NCBI RefSeq assembly: GCF_002156705.1 | Contig: NZ_CP019893.1 | Span: 620,001-684,000 of the forward strand | DNA: 64,000 nt | Source: Natrarchaeobaculum aegyptiacum | GTDB taxonomy: Archaea; Halobacteriota; Halobacteria; Halobacteriales; Natrialbaceae | Direction: 5' to 3' | In this document: one piece after another, positions 8,591 through 16,144 of the stretch | How positions within the stretch are numbered: the stretch's first letter is position 1 | How the letters are laid out: the number at the start of each line of letters is the position of its first letter | Notes under the pieces: generated by a model | What the model was told of the DNA's origin: nothing | What the model saw: only the letters and a program-made list of their open reading frames with translations | The model's database searches: none | Translations under genes and position numbers: made by a program

Positions 8591-9202
8591 TCAGGCGAGT
8601 CGAGCGAACGCCAGGTTGCCCGAGATGTTCTTGATGTAGATCTCGACGACGTCGCCCTCTTCAGCGCCGGGGACGAAGATGGTGTACTTGCCTTTCTCGG
8701 CGACTCCGTCGCCCTTGCGGCCGGTGCCGGTGATCTCGACGGTGTAGGTCTTGCCCTCCTCGACGGCCTCCTGTTGTTGTTGCTGCTGGCTGGCCGTCGA
8801 CCGCTTGGTGACGGGGCGGAACGCGCCACAGGCGTCACAGCGCAGCATCGGCGTTCGGTCCTCGCGGACGAGGCGGGTGTCCGGCAGGCCACACTCCGAA
8901 CAGAGGACGTACTCGTCGACGTAGGCGTCGACCGCCGCGTCGAAGTCCTGCTGGGAGAACGTGCCGTTGTATCGGCCACGACCGTCCTCGAGTTTGCCGC
9001 TGGTCCCCATTTCGCGCTGGACGAACCGGTGGAGGTGATCGTCCTCGCGAGAGAGGACGTCGGCGATCTCCCCGAGGTTCGTGAATCGGGTGAACGCGCC
9101 GTCTTTCTGTGCCTGTGCGTCCGGGATCTGCAGGCGCTCCTCGTCGCCTCCGATGTCCGGGACCTCATCCATCGCTCGCTCGAGACTCGACTCGTAATCC
9201 AT
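8591..9202 (-). CDS. Translation initiation factor aIF2 subunit beta with C-terminal TRAM domain
   Basis: Beta subunit of the archaeal initiator-tRNA-binding factor aIF2. Residues 1-135 carry the IF2B/IF5 core (FTRFTNLGEIADVLSRE, HLHRFVQREMGTSGKLEDG) and a four-cysteine zinc site (CSECG ... CDACG). A glutamine-rich linker of seven Gln in STASQQQQQQ leads to a TRAM domain (about residues 148-203, ending in EGDVVEIYIKNISGNLAFARL), a small beta-barrel RNA-binding module. The fusion is known from haloarchaea and makes the protein longer than the usual 135-140 residues. A TATA-like ATTTACG lies about 25-30 bases before ATG 9202. It lies upstream of the cobalamin operon on the same strand, separated by 148 bases. 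Confidence 0.93.
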   Translation of the reverse strand: MDYESSLERAMDEVPDIGGDEERLQIPDAQAQKDGAFTRFTNLGEIADVLSREDDHLHRFVQREMGTSGKLEDGRGRYNGTFSQQDFDAAVDAYVDEYVLCSECGLPDTRLVREDRTPMLRCDACGAFRPVTKRSTASQQQQQQEAVEEGKTYTVEITGTGRKGDGVAEKGKYTIFVPGAEEGDVVEIYIKNISGNLAFARLA

Positions 9203-9371
9203 ACACGACGAGAAACGACGCTGACGTAAATCGGTTCTGCTATTGCGGTTCGGGGGAGTCGATATCCGCGGTCGGACCGACGCTGTGTGTCGATCCGACC
9301 CGGATTCACTGGTCTGGGTCCGGGTTCGAGACTCGGTGATCGACGCCGATGGCCTTCACCGTCGTTCCGCC

Positions 9372-9764
9372 TCAGAGTGCGTCGCCGCCCCGTTCGCTCG
9401 GCGATCCCTGCTTCTCCGCATCGAGCGACGTCAGGTCACGCTCGGGGTTGGCTTCGCTCGCGCTCCCTGCCTGTCCCGTCAGTTCTCCGTAGACGGCCTC
9501 GCGCACTTCTTCGGGATCGTCGTACGTCTCGCCGGCGAGCCGGTCGAAGACGCTTCCGAGTGACTCGGTCTCGTTCGAGACGTCGATCGGATCGTTGCCG
9601 TACTCGGCGGCGATCTCCTCGCTCGTCACCGGATACTCGAGATCGAGGTCGTCGATCCGGGTTCCGACGGCCTCGAGGATCGACTCGGTGCCCGCTGCTC
9701 GCTCGGACTTGCGTTCTTCGGCGCGGTCCTGTACGCGGTCGCGGTTCGGTCCGTCGTCGCTCAT
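9372..9764 (-). CDS. Small acidic haloarchaeal protein (DUF5789-like)
   Basis: 130-residue hydrophilic protein without signal or membrane segment. Its core, IDDLDLEYPVTSEEIAAEYG, followed by DRLAGETYDDPEEVREAVYG, resembles a family of small haloarchaeal proteins that I recall as DUF5789; this family call is from memory. The N-terminal 30 residues are charged and probably coiled or disordered, and the C terminus is low in complexity. The ATG at 9764 is chosen because residues encoded upstream are Arg- and Pro-rich and unlike a haloarchaeal protein. The function is unknown. A regulatory or chaperone-like role would be a guess. Confidence 0.7.
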   Translation of the reverse strand: MSDDGPNRDRVQDRAEERKSERAAGTESILEAVGTRIDDLDLEYPVTSEEIAAEYGNDPIDVSNETESLGSVFDRLAGETYDDPEEVREAVYGELTGQAGSASEANPERDLTSLDAEKQGSPSERGGDAL

Positions 9765-10040
9765 GAGCGGCCCTCTGCCGGGCCGAGCCAAAAGGGGCCG
9801 GCCGGCGGTTGCGGGCCGCAGTTCGTAGCTGTGACGACGGTTCACGACCGTTCGAGATCGGCCGACGTCTCCCACGTTGCTATGTATCAGCGACCGTTTT
9901 TGTGGCTCGAGTTCCAATAGATATCTGACCCTGGTGACCAGTGGCGCGTTGCCCACGGCTACTGCTTTTCCAGGGTCTCCCTGTGCCGCCAGCGACGGCA
10001 CTCACGGTAGAACCAGTGTTCGACGGTGCTGGCTACAGAC

Positions 10041-10670
10041 CTACTGGCCACCCTCGAGGTAGGTCACCGCCTCCTCGTCGCTCACCTGGCCGAACGTGCG
10101 GTAGAACTGCCCGACTGCGCGGAAGTCGGCGGGCGTCTGGAGAGCGATCACCTCGTCGGCCTCGGCCTCGAGGGTGGCCATCGAGTCGGGCGAGCCGACG
10201 GGCACTGCCAGCGTGACGGACTCCGCGTCGGCTTCCCTGACCTGTCGAAGACAGGCCCGAGCCGTCGCCCCCGTCGCCACGCCGTCGTCGACCACGACGA
10301 CGCGCTTTCCCGCGAGATCGGCGACCCCGGGGCCGCCGCGGTACCGTTCGGCCTTTTCCCGGGCGTTTTCTGCTTCCTCCTCGCGGATCTCCTCGAGGTA
10401 CCCCTCCGAAACGCCAAGCCGGTCGACCAGGTCGTCGTTGTACCAGACGCTCCCGTCGCTGGCGACCGCGCCGATCGCCAGTTCGGGGTTCCCCGGCGCG
10501 CCGAGCTTGCGCGCGACGACGACGTCGAGGTCCGCTTCGAGTGCCTCCGCGACCGGTGCCGCGACCGGGAGCGCGCCGCGTGGGATTCCGAGGACGACGT
10601 CGGCCGCGAGTCCCCGGCGCTCGAGTTCCGCTGCGAGCCGTTCGCCAGCGTCTGTTCTGTCGTCGAACAT
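10041..10670 (-). CDS. Phosphoribosyltransferase-domain protein
   Basis: 209-residue type I phosphoribosyltransferase fold. The PRPP-binding loop is VVVVDDGVATGATARAC, the classic pattern of four hydrophobic residues, DD and a GxTG-like turn. The N terminus (RLAAELERRG, VLGIPRGALPVAAPVAEAL, VVARKLGAPGNPELAIGAV) matches the branch often called predicted phosphoribosyltransferase, COG1926, whose substrate is not established. A helical insertion rich in Glu and Lys (GYLEEIREEEAENAREKAERY) precedes the strand leading to the loop. On the minus strand AACATAGTA lies about 25-33 bases before the ATG, consistent with a leaderless transcript. It is divergent from the nnrD-like gene. Confidence 0.85.
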   Translation of the reverse strand: MFDDRTDAGERLAAELERRGLAADVVLGIPRGALPVAAPVAEALEADLDVVVARKLGAPGNPELAIGAVASDGSVWYNDDLVDRLGVSEGYLEEIREEEAENAREKAERYRGGPGVADLAGKRVVVVDDGVATGATARACLRQVREADAESVTLAVPVGSPDSMATLEAEADEVIALQTPADFRAVGQFYRTFGQVSDEEAVTYLEGGQ

Positions 10671-10842
10671 GGTCGAGGCTACGTGACCGAGCTACTATGT
10701 TTTGTCGTGGCATGCGTCGGGCCACAGTGGCTCGCTATTCGCGATCGAATGCCGAGCTCGAGGTAACTCCGCTGGGATACGCCCGACCAGCGCCGGAAGA
10801 CGCCTGCCGAACCGCTACCGGGACGCCGACGAGAGGGCCTGC

Positions 10843-11616
10843 ATGGTACGACTGCAGCGAACGCTCTCGAACGTCTCCAGAGGTGGCAACGACAACGGTC
10901 GCGTCGGGATCGTTGCAGGGGCTGTGGCGTATCCGAATCGGCCCGCGCTGGTAGGGCAGGCGGCGATGCGAACCGGCTCGGATCACGTCCGGGCGTTCGT
11001 CGCTGACCCGATCTACGAGATCGTTGCGAGCCACGACCCGAACCTGCTCGTCGACCGCTACGCTGGCGAGCAGTTCGAGGAGACGGCCGTCGAACGCACC
11101 CGCGAGATGGGCGACTGGGCCGACGCGCTCGTGATCGGGCCTGGGCTCACCGACGCCGATCCCGACGCCGTTCGCGAGACCGTCGACTCCGTCGACGTCC
11201 CGATCGTCGTCGACGCGCTCGCGATCGAGCCCGCACTCGAGGCGGACCTCTCGAATGCCGTCCTCACGCCGAGCAGCGCCGAGGTCGACCCGATCCGCGA
11301 GGAGTACGGCTCGCTCGAGGCCTTCACGACGGAGACGGGTGCGGTCGTCACGTCGACCGGCGAGACCGACGAGATCGTCGCCGACGGTGATCGGCTCGCG
11401 AACGAGACGGGAACGCCCGCACTCACCGTCGCCGGGACCGGTGACACGGTGGCCGGCATCGTCGCGTCGCTGCTCGGTCAGGGGTGTGATCGGACGGAAG
11501 CTGCCGAACTCGGCGCGTGGGTTCTCGGAAAAGCCGGCGAACTGGCCACGGCCGAGTTCGGCCCCGGAATGGTCGCGACGGACGTTATAGATCGGATTCC
11601 CGACACGATTCGCTGA
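10843..11616 (+). CDS. ADP/ATP-dependent NAD(P)H-hydrate dehydratase-like protein
   Basis: Ribokinase-fold protein of 257 residues related to the YjeF C-terminal (NnrD) family, which repairs hydrated NAD(P)H. Visible features are GNDNGRVGIVAGAVAYPN, DALVIGPGLTDADPDAV, VPIVVDALAIEPAL, and the anion-hole/catalytic motif LTVAGTGDTVAGIVASLLGQG, with the catalytic Asp in GTGD. The usual TPHPGE motif reads TPSSAE, which is unusual and could weaken substrate binding. At about 257 residues it is slightly shorter than typical single-domain NnrD, and the epimerase half (NnrE) is not present here. ATG 10843 is chosen over earlier in-frame ATGs because similarity starts after it. Confidence 0.75.
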   Translation: MVRLQRTLSNVSRGGNDNGRVGIVAGAVAYPNRPALVGQAAMRTGSDHVRAFVADPIYEIVASHDPNLLVDRYAGEQFEETAVERTREMGDWADALVIGPGLTDADPDAVRETVDSVDVPIVVDALAIEPALEADLSNAVLTPSSAEVDPIREEYGSLEAFTTETGAVVTSTGETDEIVADGDRLANETGTPALTVAGTGDTVAGIVASLLGQGCDRTEAAELGAWVLGKAGELATAEFGPGMVATDVIDRIPDTIR

Positions 11617-11680
11617 CGCCGACGCGGAGCGCACTCGAGTGGGGACAATCGTTACCACACGGGTCGTTCTAGAGTGACGT

Positions 11681-12403
11681 ATGAACGAACCGGCGTCCGG
11701 GCGTTCGAGGGGAACCGACGAGGGCCAGGACCAGAACCGTGACCACGAAATCGCCCATCCCGTCTTCGCCGCGCTGTACGACCTGCTCCCACAGTCACCG
11801 CTGTTGGGTCCCCACCGCGAGTACCTCGCCCGCGACCTCTCGGGGCGGGTCCTCGAGGTGGGCTGTGGCACCGGCGAGCAGTTTCGGTTCGCCGCCGACG
11901 GGGCCAACGGCGACCTCGAGTATCACGCGGTCGAGCCCGATCCGTACATGCGCAACCGAGCCGTCGGGAAGGCTCGCGAGGCCGACCTCGCCGTGGACCT
12001 CCGGGACGCCCGCGCCGAATCGCTCCCCTATCCCGACGACGCGTTCGACGTCGTCTGTTCGGGGGTCGTCTTCTGTACTGTCCAGGATCCCGACGCCGCG
12101 CTCGAGGAAGTTGCGCGGGTACTGAGCCCCGGCGGTGAGTTTCGCTTCCTCGAGCACGTCCGGTCAGACGGCTGGCGTGCACAGGGGCAGGCGCTGTTGA
12201 CGCCGATCTGGGCGCGGGCTGCGGGTGGCTGTCACCTCGATCGGAATACGGTCGAACGGTTCGTCTCCCACGATGCGTTCGCGGTTACGGACGTCGAGCG
12301 GCTCGAACTCGGCGTCTTCCCCGTGACCCCGATCGTCCGCGGGACGCTCCGCCGTCGATGTGAGGGGGGTGTAACCGTACCGGGGCTCGGCTCGTTCGGC
12401 TGA
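11681..12403 (+). CDS. Class I SAM-dependent methyltransferase
   Basis: 240-residue Rossmann-fold methyltransferase. Motif I is GRVLEVGCGTGEQF. The acidic end of strand 2 is YHAVEPDPYM, and motif IV/post-I is ARAESLPYPDDAFDVVCSGVVFCTVQDP, followed by ARVLSPGGEFRFLEHVRSDG. This pattern is that of UbiE/Methyltransf_11 enzymes acting on small molecules or lipids. The C-terminal segment LTPIWARAAGGCHLDRNTVERF is shared by many small-molecule methyltransferases of this type. The substrate cannot be read from the sequence. It stands alone between nnrD and a small membrane protein gene. Confidence 0.85.
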   Translation: MNEPASGRSRGTDEGQDQNRDHEIAHPVFAALYDLLPQSPLLGPHREYLARDLSGRVLEVGCGTGEQFRFAADGANGDLEYHAVEPDPYMRNRAVGKAREADLAVDLRDARAESLPYPDDAFDVVCSGVVFCTVQDPDAALEEVARVLSPGGEFRFLEHVRSDGWRAQGQALLTPIWARAAGGCHLDRNTVERFVSHDAFAVTDVERLELGVFPVTPIVRGTLRRRCEGGVTVPGLGSFG

Positions 12404-12492
12404 ACGATTCGCACCAACCGTCGACTCCGCCCCAGCCGTCGACCGGAAACTGCAGGTGTCAACCGTTTCCCCCACTCGACCCTAGGGTAGGC

Positions 12493-12771
12493 ATGTCCGA
12501 ACCCGATCGAGAACCGACCGAGAAACCGACCCACGATAGCGCAGAGGCCACCCACGAGGGGCAGTGGATGGCGCGAAACTGGCTCGCGATCGCCGCCGTC
12601 TCGATCCTCGGATTGCTCCTGCTGACCGTCGGTATGCTGCAGGCGACCGGACTCGTCTCCGTCTTCGCCCCGGTCGCAGACACCGAAACCCAGCAGTGGG
12701 GCGCCTTCGCCGTGCTGGCTCTGGGCTGGGTCCTTCTCGCCGGCTGGAGCTGGAGCGCGGTCACCGGCTGA
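12493..12771 (+). CDS. Small membrane protein with two transmembrane helices
   Basis: 92 residues. A charged N-terminal tail (about 30 residues, cytoplasmic by the charge rule) precedes two hydrophobic helices, about residues 31-52 (LAIAAVSILGLLLLTVGMLQ) and 70-90 (WGAFAVLALGWVLLAGWSW). I do not recognise a function. The ATG has few alternatives, and its acidic Glu- and Asp-rich start is typical for haloarchaea. The downstream gene is on the opposite strand, so the two genes converge with six bases between them. Confidence 0.7.
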   Translation: MSEPDREPTEKPTHDSAEATHEGQWMARNWLAIAAVSILGLLLLTVGMLQATGLVSVFAPVADTETQQWGAFAVLALGWVLLAGWSWSAVTG

Positions 12772-12777
12772 CTCGCG

Positions 12778-13266
12778 TCAGCGACAGTACGACCAGTCCT
12801 GGGGCTGTGAGTCGCTTTCCGCCCCGTTCGACGAACGCGCCCCTCGAGTCTCGGTCCCCGCAGGGCTCCCTTCGGGACGCTGGTTGCGCCGGTCGCGCTG
12901 GTCGCGCTGGTCGGGGCCACTCGAGCCAGTCGACCGGTCGCGCGCGAGAAAACACGTTTCGCTGCAGTAGTGGATCTCGAGGGTCGCGACGGCCGTGTCG
13001 ATCACGCGGCTCAGTCGGTACGCACGTGGTCCGATGTACTCGTTGCAGGTCGCACACCGGTCGTTCATCCGGATCGAGGCGTGCTCGTCCGGCTCCCGTT
13101 CTGCCCCGCGCTGGGCGTCGTCGTCTGCTGGACGTCGTCTGGACGCGCCGTTCGACGGTTCGGTCCGGGTGGCCGACGCCACCTCACCGTCACCGCTCTC
13201 GACCGCGTGCTCGGTCGTCTCGAGGCGTCCGGCTCCCGCAGGTGGGTCGGCGTTTCCGTCTCTCAT
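12778..13266 (-). CDS. Small four-cysteine zinc-finger protein
   Basis: 162-residue hydrophilic protein whose only ordered part is a treble-clef-like zinc finger: RCATCNEYIGPRAYR, then EIHYCSETCFLARD, giving CxxC...CxxxC. Similar fingers occur in small haloarchaeal proteins (a DUF7576-like family by memory). Both flanks are low-complexity and rich in Arg, Asp, Ser and Gly. The ATG at 13266 is preferred over one at 13308 because the upstream residues are not haloarchaeal in character. Its function is unknown. Nucleic-acid binding is plausible but unproven. Confidence 0.65.
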   Translation of the reverse strand: MRDGNADPPAGAGRLETTEHAVESGDGEVASATRTEPSNGASRRRPADDDAQRGAEREPDEHASIRMNDRCATCNEYIGPRAYRLSRVIDTAVATLEIHYCSETCFLARDRSTGSSGPDQRDQRDRRNQRPEGSPAGTETRGARSSNGAESDSQPQDWSYCR

Positions 13267-13410
13267 ACTCCGGTGGCCCACGGCGTGATACAAATACGCA
13301 CGGCACACTTTCAGGAACTGATGACTGTCTTCTGGTGTGAGCGGTGTCGGAACCGGCCCTCGAGTCGAGTACCGGGAGACCGACGATTCCGCGGAACGAC
13401 CGACCCGGCG

Positions 13411-13443
13411 TTATCGGTGTTGATAGCTGCCGAGCCAATTATA
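13411..13443 (+). promoter_or_regulatory. cheW1 promoter with TATC-N6-GATA element and TATA box
   Basis: TTATCGGTGTTGATAG at 13411-13426 is a near palindrome (TATC-N6-GATA). Ten bases later AATTATA at 13437-13443 is a TATA box, and ATG 13473 lies about 30 bases beyond it, which fits a leaderless cheW1 transcript. The same element at the same distance from a TATA-like box is found before cheY and pilB. Its place just upstream of TATA/BRE is where archaeal activators bind. That it is an operator is inference. Confidence 0.55.
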
Positions 13444-13472
13444 CCACAGGGCTGTGATTGGATCCAGCAACG

Positions 13473-14114
13473 ATGGCTCCGGACCTCCCCGAGAAATTGC
13501 TCGGCATCGACATCGACCCCGTCGCCGATCAACGTGACACCGACCGCACCGACCGGGACGAACCCGAGGAACGCCGCCGGGTCATCCGGTTCGACGTCGG
13601 CGAGCACCAGCTGGCCGTTCCTGTCGACGACGTGGCCTCGATGACCGACGCCCCGACAGCCCTGACCGAAGTGCCGCGAACGCCCGCAGCGATCGAGGGC
13701 GTCACCGACCTCCGCGGTGAGATCACGGCCATCCTCGAGTTGCGGACGTACTTTCCGTCCGACCGCGACGCGCCCGGAGAACAGAAACTGCTGATCCTTG
13801 ACTGCCCGGACGACGAACAGCCTGCAGCCTTCCGGGTCGATAACGTACGATCGGTCGACGCGATTCCGGAGCGAAACGTCCTGCAGGTGTCCGACCTCGA
13901 GGGTCGATCGATCTCCGCCGATCCGCTCGAGCACCCGCTGGTGACGGCGTTGCTCGAACGAACTCGTCGGCAGCGACCGACCGGTGACGTGGTGCCGTCG
14001 GCCGATGTGGACCGCCAGCGTCTCGAGGAACCGCGGGAGGTCGTCGAGATCGTTCCGCTCGTCGACGTCGACGCTGCCCTCGCGGCCGCGGGCCATCGCG
14101 TGGCTGCCCGATGA
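13473..14114 (+). CDS. cheW: Chemotaxis adaptor protein CheW
   Basis: Scaffold that links transducers to the kinase CheA. The 213-residue protein has one CheW domain at about residues 35-175: RRVIRFDVGEHQLAVPVDDV, EVPRTPAAIEGVTDLRGEI (the receptor-binding RG motif) and ILELRTYF. A 30-residue acidic N-terminal tail and a 35-residue C-terminal extension (ending in VDVDAALAAAGHRVAAR) are longer than in most CheW proteins. The start is ATG 13473, which sits one leaderless spacing from the TATA box; ATG 13458 in the same frame is possible. The gene is separated from cheY by a 198-base promoter region, so it forms its own unit at the head of the che cluster. Confidence 0.9.
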   Translation: MAPDLPEKLLGIDIDPVADQRDTDRTDRDEPEERRRVIRFDVGEHQLAVPVDDVASMTDAPTALTEVPRTPAAIEGVTDLRGEITAILELRTYFPSDRDAPGEQKLLILDCPDDEQPAAFRVDNVRSVDAIPERNVLQVSDLEGRSISADPLEHPLVTALLERTRRQRPTGDVVPSADVDRQRLEEPREVVEIVPLVDVDAALAAAGHRVAAR

Positions 14115-14240
14115 CCGCGTTCGATTCCCGCGCTCGAGACGTTCAGTGAACCGGCAAGGTGGGATCGATTTACCGCAGCTACTGGATCAACACGGACCCC
14201 AAAACCGCCGCCTGCTGCCGATTCAGGCCGTATTTGGCGG

Positions 14241-14276
14241 TTATCATCGCTGATAATGGAGAGATAGCATTTATGG
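14241..14276 (+). promoter_or_regulatory. cheY promoter with perfect TTATCA-N4-TGATAA palindrome
   Basis: TTATCATCGCTGATAA at 14241-14256 is a perfect inverted repeat with six-base arms. TTTATG at 14270-14275 is the best TATA candidate, about 13 bases downstream, and cheY starts at 14313. The element is the best copy of the three seen (also at 13411 and 34194). It should drive the cheY-cheB-cheA-cheC1-cheC2-cheD-cheR transcript. The palindrome is seen directly; its use is inferred. Confidence 0.55.
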
Positions 14277-14312
14277 TAGCGGTTTCGGTAGTAACCGGTG
14301 GTGTACAACTGA

Positions 14313-14675
14313 ATGTCGACAGGGGTTCTCATCGTAGACGACTCTCATTTTATGCGGAACTTGCTCCGACAAATATTAGAGCAGGATTGCCGCATCGTTG
14401 GGGAGGCCACGAACGGCGCGGAGGCGGTCAAGCTGTACAAAGAGCGTGATCCCGACGTCGTCATGATGGACATCGTCATGCCGAAGTGCAACGGCATCAA
14501 GGCGACTGCGGCCATCAAGAAGATCGATCCCGACGCGCGGGTGATCATGTGTACGAGCGTCGGCCAGCGCGAGAAGATGAAACTCGCGGTGAAGGCGGGG
14601 GCCGACGGCTACGTGACCAAACCGTTCGAAGAACCGAGCGTCAGGAAGGCCCTCACCGACGTCGCCGTGGTATGA
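14313..14675 (+). CDS. cheY: Chemotaxis response regulator CheY
   Basis: Single-domain receiver of 120 residues that carries the phosphate signal from CheA to the archaellum motor, in archaea through CheF adaptors. All receiver residues are present: Asp9 and Asp10 (acidic pocket), Asp53 in VMMDIVMP (phosphoacceptor), Thr81/Ser82 in MCTSVG and Lys103 in VTKPF. The stop overlaps the start of cheB by four bases (ATGA). No cheF and no archaellum gene lies in the window, so the output partner must be elsewhere. A perfect palindrome precedes its promoter. Confidence 0.96.
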   Translation: MSTGVLIVDDSHFMRNLLRQILEQDCRIVGEATNGAEAVKLYKERDPDVVMMDIVMPKCNGIKATAAIKKIDPDARVIMCTSVGQREKMKLAVKAGADGYVTKPFEEPSVRKALTDVAVV

Positions 14676-16144
14676 CGCGCGTACTCGTTGCCGACGACCC
14701 ACTCGAGCTGGGGACGGTCGTCGCCAACGCCCTCGCCACTCGAGCCGAGGTGCTCCACGCGACGGACCTCGTTCCGGCGACTGGATCGGGCTCCGAGACC
14801 GACGATACGACCACGCTCTGTGAAACGGTCGCTCGCTGTCGGCCAGCGCCGGACGTCGTCGTCGCCGCCTGGCCGACCGTCGATCGGGCCAGACTCGACG
14901 CCCTCAGGCGCCTGCTCGGCTCCGATCCAGTGGCGACACTCGTAATAACCGCCGCGGTCGAGCCCGCGGTCCGGACGCAACTCGAGGCGGTGACCTGCGA
15001 CGCCGTCGACGTCCTGCACACGGAAACCACGGACCTGTCCGCGCTGGACGATGCGTTCGCCGAGACGCTCTGCGATCGGATCACAGCGCTCTCGGACGCG
15101 ACCGTCTCCTCGCTCGCAGTGGCACAGACGGCGGCGACGGCGAGTTCGATCCAGTCGGCACACGCAGTCTGTGCGGACTCTCGAGCGACTGCCGATTCGG
15201 GAGCCGGTGCCCGTGTGGGTGGGACAGACGCTGGAAGCGCGATGGCGCGTTCGGGGCGGGCCACGAACGGAACCACGACCACGACCACGAACGGCGCGGC
15301 AGTTTCCGCCGGTGAGACTGCCGGCGGAAGCGTCGACGGAATTGCCCCGAAACCACTCGAGAAGCCAACGCCGCGACGCCCCAACCAGTCAGCAGCGGAG
15401 CCTACCGGGGAACACCAGACGGACGAAATCGGGGCCGTCTCGGAGCAGACGGGTCCCGAGTCGAGCGAACGGGCGTCCGAGAGAACCGAACCGACGGCGC
15501 ACCCGACCGAGTCGCGGGACGGCGACCGAGCAGGTCACGTGACCTCGAGAACCCCCGGCGTCCCGCCGACGGTCGTGATCGGTGCGTCGACCGGCGGCCC
15601 CGCCGTCGTCGAGGGCCTGCTCGCGAGACTCCCGACGACCCTCGAGGCCCGCGTGTTCGTCGTCCAGCACATGCCCGGGGTGTTCACCGGACGATTCGCC
15701 GACCGACTCGACGCCGCGAGCGACTACGCAGTCGTCGAACCGGCCGACGGCAAACGGGTCGACCCCGGAACGGCCGTCGTCGCACCCGGTGATACCCACC
15801 TCCGCGTTCGGGACGACGACGGACTCCGCGTGACGCTCGAGGAGGCCCCGTCAGGGCTCACGCGACCGTCGATCGACGTCACGATGGAATCCGCCGCCCG
15901 GACGGTCGACGGCCCGCTCTGTGGCGTCGTCTGTACCGGGATGGGCCGGGACGGCGCGGCCGGAATCGAAGCGATTGCCGCCGCTGGTGGGCACACGATC
16001 GCCCAGGACGAAGCGACCAGTTCCGTCTTCGGCATCCCGGGTCAGGCGATCCGCACCGGGTGCGTCGACGAGATCGTCCCGGCGGACCTGCTTCCAGATC
16101 GCGTCGTCGAGGCGCTCGGAGGTGACCAGCGTGGCGATGGATGA
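14672..16144 (+). CDS. cheB: Protein-glutamate methylesterase CheB with degenerate receiver
   Basis: Demethylates (and deamidates) transducers in adaptation. The C-terminal methylesterase (about residues 295-485) is intact: GASTGG with Ser306, QHMPGVF with His333 and GMGRDGA with Asp427 make the triad. The N-terminal domain (residues 1-140) has a receiver layout, but the phosphoacceptor position reads VVVAAWP with Ala66 where PDVxxLD is expected, and the conserved Lys (VTKP) is replaced by LHTE. Only the Asp8/Asp9 acidic pair survives. A 155-residue low-complexity linker rich in Thr, Gly and Glu joins the domains, so at 490 residues the protein is much longer than usual. Control by phosphorylation is probably lost. 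The stop overlaps cheA. Confidence 0.93.
   Translation: MTRVLVADDPLELGTVVANALATRAEVLHATDLVPATGSGSETDDTTTLCETVARCRPAPDVVVAAWPTVDRARLDALRRLLGSDPVATLVITAAVEPAVRTQLEAVTCDAVDVLHTETTDLSALDDAFAETLCDRITALSDATVSSLAVAQTAATASSIQSAHAVCADSRATADSGAGARVGGTDAGSAMARSGRATNGTTTTTTNGAAVSAGETAGGSVDGIAPKPLEKPTPRRPNQSAAEPTGEHQTDEIGAVSEQTGPESSERASERTEPTAHPTESRDGDRAGHVTSRTPGVPPTVVIGASTGGPAVVEGLLARLPTTLEARVFVVQHMPGVFTGRFADRLDAASDYAVVEPADGKRVDPGTAVVAPGDTHLRVRDDDGLRVTLEEAPSGLTRPSIDVTMESAARTVDGPLCGVVCTGMGRDGAAGIEAIAAAGGHTIAQDEATSSVFGIPGQAIRTGCVDEIVPADLLPDRVVEALGGDQRGDG

Noticed and set aside
8443-9309. N-terminal extension of the HAD frame by about 289 codons
   Set aside because: Arg/Ser-rich sequence that runs antisense and across aIF2-beta; GTG 8442 gives a normal HAD length.
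9765-10040. 276-base gap searched for a tRNA or small RNA
   Set aside because: No cloverleaf, CCA-proximal stem or conserved small ORF was seen; TATA-like fragments only.
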